A stretch of 64,000 bases of DNA, taken from the NCBI GenBank assembly GCA_965644295.1, contig CBFFRP010000395.1, positions 214,825-278,824 of the forward strand. The letters run 5' to 3'. Positions 34,842-45,773 of the stretch are shown one piece after another. The stretch's first letter is position 1. Each line of letters starts with the position of its first letter. Source of the DNA: Paraphysomonas bandaiensis. Its lineage: Eukaryota > Chrysophyceae. The notes beneath the pieces were generated by a model. It saw only the letters and a program-made list of their open reading frames with translations. It was not told where the DNA came from and did no database searches. Position numbers and translations under genes: made by a program.

Positions 34842-36318
34842 TCAAGAACAACTCTCGGTGGCCTCTACATCCCTTGTAATGTGTGAATAATCATTATTCA
34901 AACATTGAGCATTGACGTTCGAAAATGATTTCTTCCGCATACGAATTTCCTGAATCGTAAAGTTGTTACCTATAAAGCGCATTTTCCACGATGAGAATAT
35001 AAATAAAATGATAACAACTGCATCGTCACCTACCTTCCTCCCAATACCATGAGTGAATGCCTTCACAACACCGATGACAGTACAGCGATGGTGAGCAGAC
35101 ATCTATATCAAAATGACTGTCTGTGTCTTGTCCTGAAAATTTCAAGCAGTGACAGGATACATGCATAAAATCTGCTGAGCTAAACTTCGTACGTTTCCGT
35201 TGTGCCAAGACATCCAATCTTTCTTCTCGAGTTAACCCACGAATATCGAGCATGTCTTGTTCCCATAGTCTCGTTTCAGTCCAGCTGTTCACTGCAAATA
35301 GATTGTAGCCACATATGTTAATATGGATGGGCACGCAGAACCACCAGAAATTCACTGATGCTTTAAAAATATTTAAAAGAAATGGGAACATGATCCCATT
35401 CCATAGAAAAAGAGCTAGGGAAGAAAGGTCGTCCCCTTCATCCTTTCGATTGCCAAGGACCATAGCAGTGATAACAAGGCAGATGATCAAGAAAGCCAAT
35501 AGAGGAAACGCTAAAAACCCACCTAGAACTCGTAAAAAGGCACGACAACCTTTTTTCGTAACGTTGCCTTTTGTTGTTTTCATAGAGTCCGAAGTTTGCG
35601 AGTCATTGTATTCATTCTCAAGATTCGACTCCTCTGAGTCCAAGCAAGGGCATAAAAGCATATTCTGCAACCAATATTCAATCACCAAGATTACAGGACT
35701 CATCAAAATCCCAAAAATTTGGCGAACTGTATAGTCTTCAATCAACAGAAACAACATCAAAGTAAACGCCTGAGCAGTGCAATACACAACAAATCGAGCA
35801 GATAGAGTCTCTGGGTGGTCCTTGTCACCAAACACAAATGGGAGAGGGTTCACGTTATTAAAGATATAAAATAAGAAATCTTCAAATAGCCCTGCAGGCA
35901 TCGTAAAGCAACGTGACTTTCCACTTGGTAAAATAATATCTTCAATGCCCCAAAATACATGTAAATTTTGTAATGCATGACGAAAATAAGAATTAATAGT
36001 TTCATCAGAATTTAATGATATTGTATCATATATGAATTTGTTCTCTATAACACCAGTATTCGTTGCAGCCTCAGTTAACATGCGTATAGATTTAGCTTTA
36101 ATACTATGTCTGGAATCCTCAATATAACATGCAACAATGTGTTCTCTTCCTGCTGTGATAAACTTTTTAGCACTAGATGCTAATTGTACTTCAATTCGAT
36201 GTTGTTGAGATATAGTGTGTCTCCTCCAATAGCCAAGCAGAAGAGATATGGTTGGTACACCACATATGAGGACAATCAATGCAATGAATAATCCAAATAC
36301 TGTTCCTCCATCTGCCAT
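34842..36318 (-). CDS. Multi-pass membrane protein of unknown function
   Basis: Exons 36318-35034 and 34969-34842 (64-nt intron, donor GTAGGT); the joined 1413 nt give 470 aa. Without splicing the frame would stop at 35026 after 430 aa. A first transmembrane segment lies at about residues 8-28 (GLFIALIVLICGVPTISLLL), then a soluble region, then four to five further hydrophobic segments between about 165 and 330. The last part carries a cluster of Cys and His (VSCHCLKF, SLYCHRCCEG) that could bind metal. I do not recognise the family. The first third is AT-rich. Confidence 0.75.
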
Positions 36319-36632
36319 ATTGATATGAATTGTATGTATTATATATGAAGAGCTATATGTTTGTATATAATTATGTTAAGATGGAAGATTATGTATGCTG
36401 AGATGTGTACTGCACTATGTCCCATTTTGACCAAGAAGAGGCCTGATACATACGCACATTGGACACTGATACAGGACATTTCATACATAATTTTTATGTA
36501 GTGCTGGACATGTACACAGCACAGGATTGGCAAATTTTGGACTTTTTCTCATAAAATGTACAATATTAGTATTTTCATGATGAAAAAATGCTATTTTTAA
36601 TTGTCTTTCATTGATCCAAAATAAAGCCAGTG
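36319..36632. other. Intergenic, nothing recognised
   Basis: AT-rich DNA between the membrane protein start and the minisatellite. Confidence 0.5.
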
Positions 36633-37040
36633 GCTGGCCCCTACAAGGTGCATGTCGGCCCCTACAAGGTCCTTGCTGGCCCCTACAAGGTCCTTGCTGG
36701 CCCCTACAAGGTGCATGTCGGCCCCTACAAGGTCCTTGCTGGCCCCTACAAGGTGCTTGCTGGCCCCTACAAGGTGCATGTCGGCCCCTACAAGGTCCTT
36801 GCTGGCCCCTACAAGGTCCTTGCTGGCCCCTACAAGGTGCTTGCTGGCCCCTACAAGGTCCTTGCTGGCCCCTACAAGGTGCTTGTTGGCCCCTACAAGG
36901 TGCATGTCGGCCCCTACAAGGTCCTTGCTGGCCCCTACAAGGTGCTTGCTGGCCCCTACAAGGTGCTTGCTGGCCCCTACAAGGTGCATGTCGGCCCCTA
37001 CAAGGTACCTGCTGGTCCCTACAAGGTGCGTCCGTTTGAA
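36633..37040. repeat. 21-bp minisatellite, 19 units
   Basis: Units of GGCCCCTACAAGGT plus a 7-base variable tail occur in three main types: CCTTGCT (A), GCATGTC (B) and GCTTGCT (C). The order is roughly B A A B A C B A A C A C B A C C B, then two diverged units. Because 21 is a multiple of three and the unit has no stop in several frames, open frames exist on both strands; none has independent support as a gene. An inverted half unit (CCTTGTAGGGGCC, about 37050) lies just outside the array. The block is far more GC-rich than its surroundings. Confidence 0.95.
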
Positions 37041-38171
37041 ATCTAGATCCTTGTAGGGGCCACCACCCACTGCACATTCCACTATGTACAATGCATACAC
37101 CGCATATATACTTAGCTTTGTCCTGATGTCCTAAAAACTGAGGTTCCATCATAAGATACTTGTCCTAACTTCATCAATCAATGAAAAAGCGGTAAGTAAT
37201 TGGCAAAGTTGGATCTGTGGTATCGAGCGCTGTATTTCAGTACAAGTTCAGGAAGGCAACACCTTGGTACCTTCAGTTGCCCATCGAAATTGATTAGGTT
37301 GAGTCTATAAGTGTCTATTATATATATAGTTCTCTTGACATATTCTTGTACCCATCGTCTTTGTGCTGGAGTATATGCACAATGATAGATTCATAGTTCT
37401 GAAGCGGTGGCGACTGTTACGTAATACTTCTGTAGAAGTTGTATACCCGAGTGTAGTGCAGTCTACTTTAACGAAGCAAGAAGATGACTGTGTGCCCAGA
37501 GGAATATCACAATTTTTACGACAGCGTGTGGTAGGAGGTAGGATGGAGAAAAGAGATAAAACTCACTGATTCCCAATAAAGGCAATCATTGCCAACGAAT
37601 CTTTCTAATAATGTAGACTGTAATCGATTTACTTTAGGCAAAATTACTGTCCATGAATAATTTTACTGGCTATGATATAGTCGACTCTACTGCACCCGAA
37701 TTATTCTTTATGATATGTGTAGTACAAACATATATGCTGCCTATATTCCCTTCCATTTGCTAGTCTTATGGCGCTAACCTTCTTTGGATATTGAATATTC
37801 GCAAGTAGAATGCATGTTCATGAACTGGCGAGAGTGTTGATAAGAAGTAGGGTATTAAACAAGGCGAAAGCCGTTGATAAACCGATAATTTGAAGCTTTG
37901 TAACCATGTTCGGTTCCAAACACAGCTATTTGAAGAAAACATAATACCAACACATTTAAACAATATACTGCGACGATCATGACCACAATGTTAGTTATGA
38001 GTATCATGCATTCACTACTATTTTGATAAATACTGGTATTAAATCGTATAGATACTTTCTGAACGACTCAAAAAATCAAAGCAACGAAATCGGAGTTGCA
38101 AAATGAATTATTTACATGGCTTCCATCACTAACAATATATGTCTAAATTCGAATAAACAACAATCAAACGT
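37041..38171. other. Intergenic, nothing recognised
   Basis: About 1.1 kb with only short open frames (for example 37363-37569) and no detectable domain. Probably non-coding. Confidence 0.55.
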
Positions 38172-39150
38172 TCATGTGGACATTTGCATTTTATATATTT
38201 CAGTTTTCCGTCTCCTTGACATTACTTCAGGCGCAGCATCACCTGTCATTCTTGCATATTTCGCAGACATCAAACCAACTTTGTCTTTTTCAGACTGAGC
38301 AACTACAAACTGCCCAGACTCATTCCACCTTCCATCGGCTGAATACACGGTATTATCAATTTTCTTCCACGTCCCAGCTCGAGAAGGTGTTTTACTAATT
38401 CCAAACGCATCCCAGCTCGATGGTGCACTCTGAATGCCACTTCGCTCCATCATTCGTTGGGCAGAACGACGCAATGCTATAGCAGCAAACTTTTTCTCTG
38501 TTATTTCACAATCTTTGTGTACTAAATCGGTGAGCTTGTTTTGCTCAGATTTCAGCGTATTTAACGTCTTCAAAAGTTTTAAATGCTCCATGGCGAGTAG
38601 CTGCTCTGTTGTTAGAGATTTCTTGAGGCGGTCAGTGTAGAAATCCATATTAGGTTCACCAGTCATCTTCCTCACAGTTTCCTTCCGGTCTTTGAAATAC
38701 TTCTGACGCTTCGCTCTCTCACGCCCTCGTTGAAGAGCTAGAACATCAACTTCATTCTGATCAAGCCTATATGGTGAATTCTTGGTCTTTTTCACCCACT
38801 GTGTTATTTGTCTCTGTCTTTCGGCTTCATTTTCCTGTAGTTTGCAATTAAGATTGACACTGACTGAAGACATGAGCTACACACCTTCACCGAATTGTTG
38901 TAGCTCTCGCAAATTTGTTTCTTTAATGTTTGGCTTGCATTCTTAGTTTTGGACATAATGGATTCGGTTTCCTTCATTGCTATAGTAACGACAACGTCAG
39001 TCATGTGAGACATATATATATATATACAGTCCCACCTTTCAACTTAATATCAGGACGAACACCCATTTTCACACCAATATTTCTTTCTTTCAACAATCTA
39101 CTATCTGGTGAGATAGGTGGTACTGGTTTTATATCATGCATTCCTGCCAT
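38172..39150 (-). CDS. Conserved-looking coiled-coil protein of unknown function, 3 exons
   Basis: Exons 39150-39036, 38979-38891, 38834-38172 with two 56-nt introns; the joined 867 nt give 288 aa. The protein is basic and mostly helical: a Pro-rich start (DIKPVPPISPDS), an acidic/basic coiled coil, QITQWVKKTKNSPYR, then KTLNTLKSEQNKLTDLV and a C-terminal region with GTWKKIDNTVYSADGRW. It has no membrane segment or enzyme motif. I do not recognise the family; the layout would suit a small ciliary or cytoskeletal protein. It is divergent to the RGS/IQ gene, with 0.7 kb between start codons. Confidence 0.78.
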
Positions 39151-39588
39151 ATCTATTGATAACTATTGAGATCGATGTAACTATAGCTTCTAATGAGACT
39201 ACACTATAACACTGTGATCGAGGCTTGTATTTCTTATATCCGCCTTATATATATGGTACTTATCAATACATCAACAGCATTAAATAGAGATTTTCTATGT
39301 TATTGTTTGTTTAACTCTCTTAAGGTATAATTCTAGATGTGTATGTATAAGTGTGTGTTGTAACTATAGAGATGTACAGTAGACAGGTATGTATGTATGT
39401 ATGTATGTATGTATATGTCATACTGTGTATTGTCCACTGACGAAAGTGAAACCGGCGATATGAATTTTTTTTTGTATATGTGTATATGTATATGTGTATG
39501 AGATGTACCGCATGTGTGCTAGGTATGAATATTGCTGTAAGGTAAGTGTGGATGAAGTCGAAGTTTATTAATATGAAGTGTACAGATC

Positions 39589-39619
<31 letters not shown>

Positions 39620-39835
39620 ATGTATGGACTATAAGGGTTATGTATGATCATATAGTATATATATAAGCTTACAGGCTATATTCATAACTATATCGTACTA
39701 CCCTGTAAAAGCAATTGAAATCATCTCACAGAGGTGTTACTCATTCCATCCTTTCATGTTTCTAGTCTTTCATAATGTCATTTTATAATATATATCTCTT
39801 GTTTTAATAAGTTAACTCAAAGTATAACAAACACT
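39151..39835. promoter_or_regulatory. Divergent intergenic region with GTAT/TA repeats
   Basis: Separates the coiled-coil gene (-) and the RGS/IQ gene (+). Contains a short GTAT run at 39390-39412 and a TA run at about 39588-39608. Promoter role inferred by position. Confidence 0.4.
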
Positions 39836-42800
39836 ATGTTATCTAAGACAACAGGAAGTAATAGACATGAATATGATCGTCATGAAATCCTTCGTCATAA
39901 TCGGATTACTGCACCTAATCCATTAACAATATTTCCATCAAAACGAGATACACTTACAAGAGCTTTCTTTCAAACAGATGTACCCAAACATATTAGAAAG
40001 AAAGAAGAGAAAGAAAGATGGTTAGATCCAGAGAAGATTACACCTGACTTTGGAGTTAAGGTTAGTGTTGTATTGTGTTTAGGTTGCTGTGGTAAGATGT
40101 ATTTTTTTTTCAGGGAAATAGTGAGGAGGTTATGATTCGTAGATCATATCGACGTGTGGGGTCGAGTCAAGTGTTTGCGCCTGTAAGCAGAGACAACATG
40201 CCTTTGAGTGAGCTTTACCGTAAGAAGCGTGGGACTGACAAGAAATTTGTTCTCGTGGAAGAGGAAAGGCTTTCTGAGCTAACTAAATTCGAGAATATAC
40301 TTCGCGAAGAAAAAGAACGTTTAGGCGAACAATGTGCTTGGGTACTGTCGGATATTCAGACTACAGCTCGCATTCCTGTCCCTGCCATAAGGCTTGCAAT
40401 GCACAACCTTTGCGAGGCAGAGCAGCGTAAGGCTGCGTCTGCTGCGACCAAACTGATTGCAACCTGGAATGAGTATAAAAGGAAGAACGGGTACAATAAG
40501 TCGATGCTGTATATGAGTGAGTCGGTGTTGAAGAGTGCGCCTGTTGGTGAGCGCGCGGCTAAGATGAAGCAGATGAAGATAGCAAACAGCGAATGGCTTT
40601 TAAGGAAAAACCAGGATACAATGTCTTTTGAAGATGATCTCTCACGCCTGAACGAGAAGTATCTCAATGCACAAACAAGACGAAGGGACTACGATAGGTA
40701 CTTTGTGTTAGCCACCCGATATGGAGTGTACACAGAGGAGGAATTTTTTAAAGATAGCAACCCGGGAGACCGGTACTACAAGGCAGTTGTGCGGGCCGCC
40801 GTAATGCTGCAGAAGCTTTGGGCCGTGTACTGGCCTGTCAAGAATATGCGGATGCATCGAGCAGCTCGTTTGTTTCAGACTTTATTCCGTGCCCATGTTG
40901 CGTATAGAATGTGGCACCCTATTATACGCATACGTATTAAAATAGGGAAGCGTGCGCTTTTCAAGCACATGTGGAAGCGCTGGTCGGAATATAATCACTT
41001 GTGCCGCGAAATAAAGGCCGCCATTAGATTTTACCAGGCTAACTGGAGACAGCCATGCTTCTTAGCTTGGAAGGAGTACACACGGATGCGTAAGAATAGA
41101 ACCTCAGACCTGCTCAACAGATTTATACGCCGCATGAAAAATGTCCAGGTAGCAACTGTATACATGCGATGGGTCAATTTTACCAAGCGGTCTCTGAAGA
41201 CGAAGCTCTTCTGCCGACGCCTCCTGTCGAACCCTCACTTCTTCTTCTGGGTAGAATACACCAAAGTTAGAAGACATATAAAGTACCTTGGGAAAAATGC
41301 AACTGTTGTTCAGTCATTGATAAGGCGAGCGTTAGCTAAAAAGCATTACCACCTTGCATCAGAAGGGGTACTTACACTTCAAGGCTTTGCAAGAATTATT
41401 TTTGCGAAAAATGAGAAACGTAGGCGACGAGACATCGTTGTAAAGGCAGAGTTCGATAAATGGTTGCCAGAGGAAATGGAGACCAGAGAGAAGAGAGCGA
41501 ATGAGAAAGAGCGTCGCCGTTTGGTTTGGGAGCAGCAACTAATGCAGGAGAAAGAGTCAATGCTGGTGTTAGACCTCAAGAGACATTTGCGTTCTAAGAA
41601 TGGTAAGTACCAACTTAATCTGGAGGCGGATAAGATTAGGGCTGCTGGTATCCTTGACGAACAGGGTAACAAAATATCTTCGGTTAGTCGCAAGGAAGCT
41701 TTGAAAATGGCTAAGAGTTCTCTCCTCAGTAAGTGTGCAGAGATCGGTCGGTGCATGGGCAAGCATGATTTTAACGCAAAGAGTCCGCCTAATTACCGAT
41801 GTGCCGACAACAGTTGTCGTGCAACATTTGTGACTCCGGAGCAGTACCACAGCCACATGATTCAGAGCACATGCCACGCTGGGAAGGATCCACAGTATTC
41901 CAAGTTCCATGTATCCCTCAAAGTATCCAAGTTTCAGGAGACCGTTGGGGAATATTTTACTAATAAAGAGGGGTTCAGTAATATAGCAAATTGTCTTGAT
42001 CTATGGGTGTCAATACAGGATTGGAAGAAGACCCCGATATCTACCGAGGTATTTGTGCACAAGGCAGTCACAATATACGAGACCTATTTACGAGAGGGCT
42101 GCACGCGACCCACTGGATTGGACCTGTCTTCCCAAAAGGAGACACTGGAGCGCCTCGAGAAGGTGAAATTTCGTGAATTCGAGGGAATGTACAAACTAGA
42201 TAATGGCAAGGTATCATTCTGGCGGTGGCTCTTACGCATGGAAGGGCGACAGTATGAAGCGTGGACCACGGATAACATTGTTCTCTCGGATTGTTATGAT
42301 GAAGTGGAGTGGCTTGCTTTCCGAGCAGTGTTCGACCATGTTCAGAAAACAAATTTCTACTCATCTCCTGCAGGGCTACAGCATCTCAAGGAGGAAGAGG
42401 AAGCCGCTGAACAAAACCACCTCGTATTACTGGACTTATACAAAGATTTTAGATATAGAAATATCATCCACTGGACGAAGGACTTCATACGAATTGAAGC
42501 CAAGATTTCTGAGCGTGCTCTTGAATTTGCCAACTTCTTCTTGGAACAGGAGTGTGAATTACTGGCCCAAGATGGGGCTGACAAAGAGGTCGACCATGCC
42601 ACCTTCCTTGTCATGCATGAGGAACAGAAAGTTCACGAGAATGCAGAACTTATGGCGGACGATATGACCTACTGGACGATGGAAAATATATTAGATGATG
42701 TATACGATCATTTTGCACGGACTGTGGTTGATAAAATGTGGGAAGACTCAGAAAGTAGGAAGACACTTCTCGAGTTCGCGGGATATTTGCACAAGAAACC

Positions 42801-43167
42801 GAAGTCGAGACTTCTGATAAATATGAAAGCCAAAAATCACAGCCACGACTGGTTTAACGAGTTCGTCAACAATGCAATAGCGGATGAAAAAATGGGGTTA
42901 GCTTTAGATTCCGATTCTGCCGCCTTAATTATTCAAAGGCATTGGCGGGGAGTGTTAGGTAGAAACAAGGCTAGAAAAGTGTTTGTTAAAGTATTTGCCA
43001 AAACGTAAGTGCCACGTTTGATTCTCTCTTTTGTTGTTACTAATTCTTTCTGACACAGGTATGATCCATCATCGGGGGCATATTACTACTCGAATTTGAA
43101 TGCCGGTACATCTTCCTGGGAAAGACCTGCTTTTATGGTACACTTGTTTCCGAAAACTTCGTGGTGA
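39836..43167 (+). CDS. Sfi1-like/IQ/RGS/WW multidomain protein, 3 exons
   Basis: Exons 39836-40060, 40114-43004, 43059-43167; introns 53 and 54 nt; the joined 3225 nt give 1074 aa. After a charged N-terminus there is an IQ-like segment (about 318-341), then repeats ending in W-x-x-Y/F (MWKRWSEY, CFLAWKEY, YMRWVNF, FFFWVEY; about 358-468) that recall the centrin-binding repeats of Sfi1. Another IQ, a C2H2-like motif (CRATFVTPEQYHSH, about 638) and an RGS-like helical domain (about 686-780: LDLWVSIQDWKK, AVTIYETYL) follow. The C-terminus has an IQ motif (ALIIQRHWRG) and a WW-like end split by the last intron (SGAYYYSN, then SSWERP). RGS domains accelerate GTP hydrolysis by G-alpha. I infer a centrin/calmodulin-binding scaffold at basal bodies or flagella. 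No named orthologue recognised. Confidence 0.85.
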
Positions 43168-43458
43168 TTCTGTCTAGTTGTGATTTTTAAATATCAATGT
43201 GTTTCTACTTTTATTATTATTTTAATAATTTACCGTTGTTGCATTTATTTACAGCTCATAGTTTTATTAGCCCTGACCTCTAGTCATGTGCCGCAAACCA
43301 GGGCTGCATATCAATTAATTGTCAATTAGTTGACACAGGTTGTGGTCAATTATAATTGCAATTATTACTTGCTGTCTCAATTTCAATCATTGCAATTAAT
43401 TGCAATTATTTAGTACTAAAATACACTAGCTGCCAATATAGCTACCTCAACTGTCATT
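43168..43458. other. Intergenic with hAT-like terminal sequence
   Basis: A CAGGGCTGC word at about 43297 and CAATTAATTG subterminal-type repeats (43310-43420) resemble a hAT element end; together with the next entry they mark a decayed copy. Confidence 0.4.
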
Positions 43459-43653
43459 TCATTCCAGAGGCGACGATTCATGCGTAAAAACATAATTAGC
43501 TCTTATAAGTTGAGGAGTCAAGCTCTTGAGCAAGCCCGTCATTACAATCGTAGCTCTACTGAACAACCTTTCAACCTTATTGGTTGTGGCATGCAAGTGT
43601 TTTTTTAAGTCTTGCTCGCGCAAACGTGATAACACTCTACTATTTAACCCCAT
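43459..43653 (-). pseudogene. hAT transposase dimerization fragment (copy 2)
   Basis: The minus frame contains TTNKVERLFSRATIVM followed by KSLTPQ, the beginning of the hAT dimerization domain. No catalytic core; isolated remnant. Confidence 0.5.
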
Positions 43654-44058
43654 AATAGTTCAGCATGTTACTAAAACTAGAATTACTATGAAATAGCAAA
43701 CAATACCTTGTTGTCAATTAAATAGTGTTAAGCGTTATTTCTTGTATGTGTGATACATTTATTTATAAGAATCAAATAGCAATGTAGTAGAATGGGGATG
43801 GACGTTAGGTTACATATTATATATGTAAATAGATATTACTTAAGAAACTTTTGGTTTGAGCAGTAGTAGTGTAGTAGTTACCATATACTATTATATATTG
43901 CAAGTTAACATCACAACAAAAGAATATTTTGTTAATTTGTTGACTAAACTACTTTTTTTGCCAATACTTGATACTGTTTACATGGCAGATGATTATTCAG
44001 TTTTATATAACTTAGACTGCAATAACAGTCTTCTTGAGGGTGAATATGAGGTTAACAC
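43654..44058. other. Intergenic, nothing recognised
   Basis: AT-rich sequence. A 91-codon open frame (43856-44131) runs into repeat copy C and is not supported as a gene. Confidence 0.5.
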
Positions 44059-44500
44059 CCTTAACGAAGTCGGACTCGCCCCTTTTCGTGGTGTTCTGGG
44101 GATAAGTACCGGAGATATTTCTTGTATATAGTCAGCAGATATTGTTCTGCCCACTCATAGCCGAATGCTGGAGTGGTACAAGGGACACTTATATAAATGT
44201 CACTTGTATAGACGTCTTTGGGTCTTGACAAATAAACAGGCTTCCGGGGTATTGGGCAGCCAGCTGAAGTCAAGCATCCGGGCTGTTCACCTTAAGGACT
44301 CAAGAATCCTGAAGTCAGCAGATTAGGGTTAGGTGTAACAAAACACTGCTTGCTCACATCGCTTGCTTTGAGTGGTTGCACCTTGGTGCTTGTGGTGACG
44401 CACAAGCAGCTTTCGTAGCGCTAAATAGTAGAATATCAAAGCTAAGAATTGGCTCTTTAACGCCTGTTGCTTGTTGCTTATAATAAGACATTTACTAAAT
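44059..44500 (+). repeat. Dispersed repeat family R1, copy C
   Basis: Starts CCTTAACGAAGTCGG and carries TTTCGTGGTGTTCTGG, CTGAAGTCAAGCATCCGGGC and GTTGCACCTTGGTGCTTG. Shares with copy D an extra segment (CTGAAGTCAGCAGATT, then CTTGCTTTGAGTG) absent from B and E, defining a subfamily. Confidence 0.9.
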
Positions 44501-45024
44501 AAAGTTAGAATATCCTTCAATACAGATGTCACGCGCTATTTTTGCAACAATACGATAATCATGCTGTATATGTTGGAAAGGTTGGAGCTTGGATGATTTA
44601 TCCTGCTCCCTATTCCAGGTATTAATAATTGAGATGAAGAACTATACATGAAATATTTACTCCAATGACCGCAGGCGATAGTAGTCACTATCAGATCAAG
44701 CTACATCACTCTATCATAATGCAATTGACACGTATCCTGTAAATGTATCCAAAAGTTAATGTACTGAACTATCTCGTATCACCACAAGCGACCAGTACCA
44801 CTATGCGGTTATATCCTCATGTTATACACACACAGACTGAGAGTGTAATTCAGATAACCCATCCATGACCTTTCGATGAAATATCACTGGGTTGATGGTA
44901 CCAAAGAGACTTGTCCAACCTGTTCCTGCCCCATTTTCAACATTTACCGAAGCAAATAACAAAAGTAATGACTGTGATGCATGTTCATTGCAACTAGACC
45001 ATCCAAAGAATACCGAGTGTATAG
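44501..45024. other. Intergenic, nothing recognised
   Basis: No exon or repeat recognised between repeat copy C and the TATG array. Confidence 0.5.
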
Positions 45025-45028
45025 GTAC

Positions 45029-45059
<31 letters not shown>

Positions 45060-45152
45060 TGTATGTATGTATGTATGTATGTATGTATGTATGTATGTAT
45101 GTATGTATGTATGTATGTATGTATGTATGTATGTATGTATGTATGTATGTAC

Positions 45153-45183
<31 letters not shown>

Positions 45184-45310
45184 TGTATGTATGTATGTAT
45201 GTATGTATGTATGTATGTATGTATGTATGTATGTATGTATGTATGTATGTATGTATGTATGTATGTATGTATGTATGTATGTATGTATGTATGTGTATGT
45301 ATGTAGGTAC

Positions 45311-45341
<31 letters not shown>

Positions 45342-45476
45342 TGTATGTATGTATGTATGTATGTATGTATGTATGTATGTATGTATGTATGTATGTATGT
45401 ATGTATGTATGTATGTATGTATGTATGTATGTATATATGTATGTATGTATGTATGTATGTGTATGTATGTAGGTAC

Positions 45477-45507
<31 letters not shown>

Positions 45508-45650
45508 TGTATGTATGTATGTATGTATGTATGTATGTATGTATGTATGTATGTATGTATGTATGTATGTATGTATGTATGTATGTATGTATGTATGTAT
45601 GTATGTATGTATGTATGTATGTATGTATGTATGTATGTATGTATGTGTAT
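45025..45650. repeat. (GTAT)n tetranucleotide array with higher-order interruptions
   Basis: Same motif as the 3270 array, on the other strand. The interruption TAGGTACATATG recurs at about 45022, 45304 and 45470, and a GTGTATGTATG phase slip precedes the last two, so part of the array was amplified as a block of about 166 bp. It ends about 124 bp before the TUTase ATG. Confidence 0.97.
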
Positions 45651-45773
45651 GTTAGTTCTTATGAGTGGGTAAGTGGTCATATAGAAGGTGACCTGCTGCA
45701 TCGATACTCTTCTATATAGCATTATAATGGTTTAACTCTACTTATACAAATCACTTACTATCAAACAATTTCA

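Noticed and set aside
36633-37040. CRISPR-like array
   Set aside because: Units are contiguous 21-mers without unique spacers, in a eukaryotic genome.
36481-37152. Open frames of 134-223 codons over the minisatellite on both strands
   Set aside because: They follow from the 21-bp period; no splice partners, domain or codon bias separate one frame as real.
37363-37569. 68-codon open frame between the minisatellite and the coiled-coil gene
   Set aside because: Too short, no domain, no partner exons.
43856-44131. 91-codon open frame before repeat copy C
   Set aside because: Runs into the repeat, has no domain and no splice continuity.
44320-44340. TTAGGGTTAGG word
   Set aside because: A single short match inside dispersed repeat copy C; not a telomere tract.
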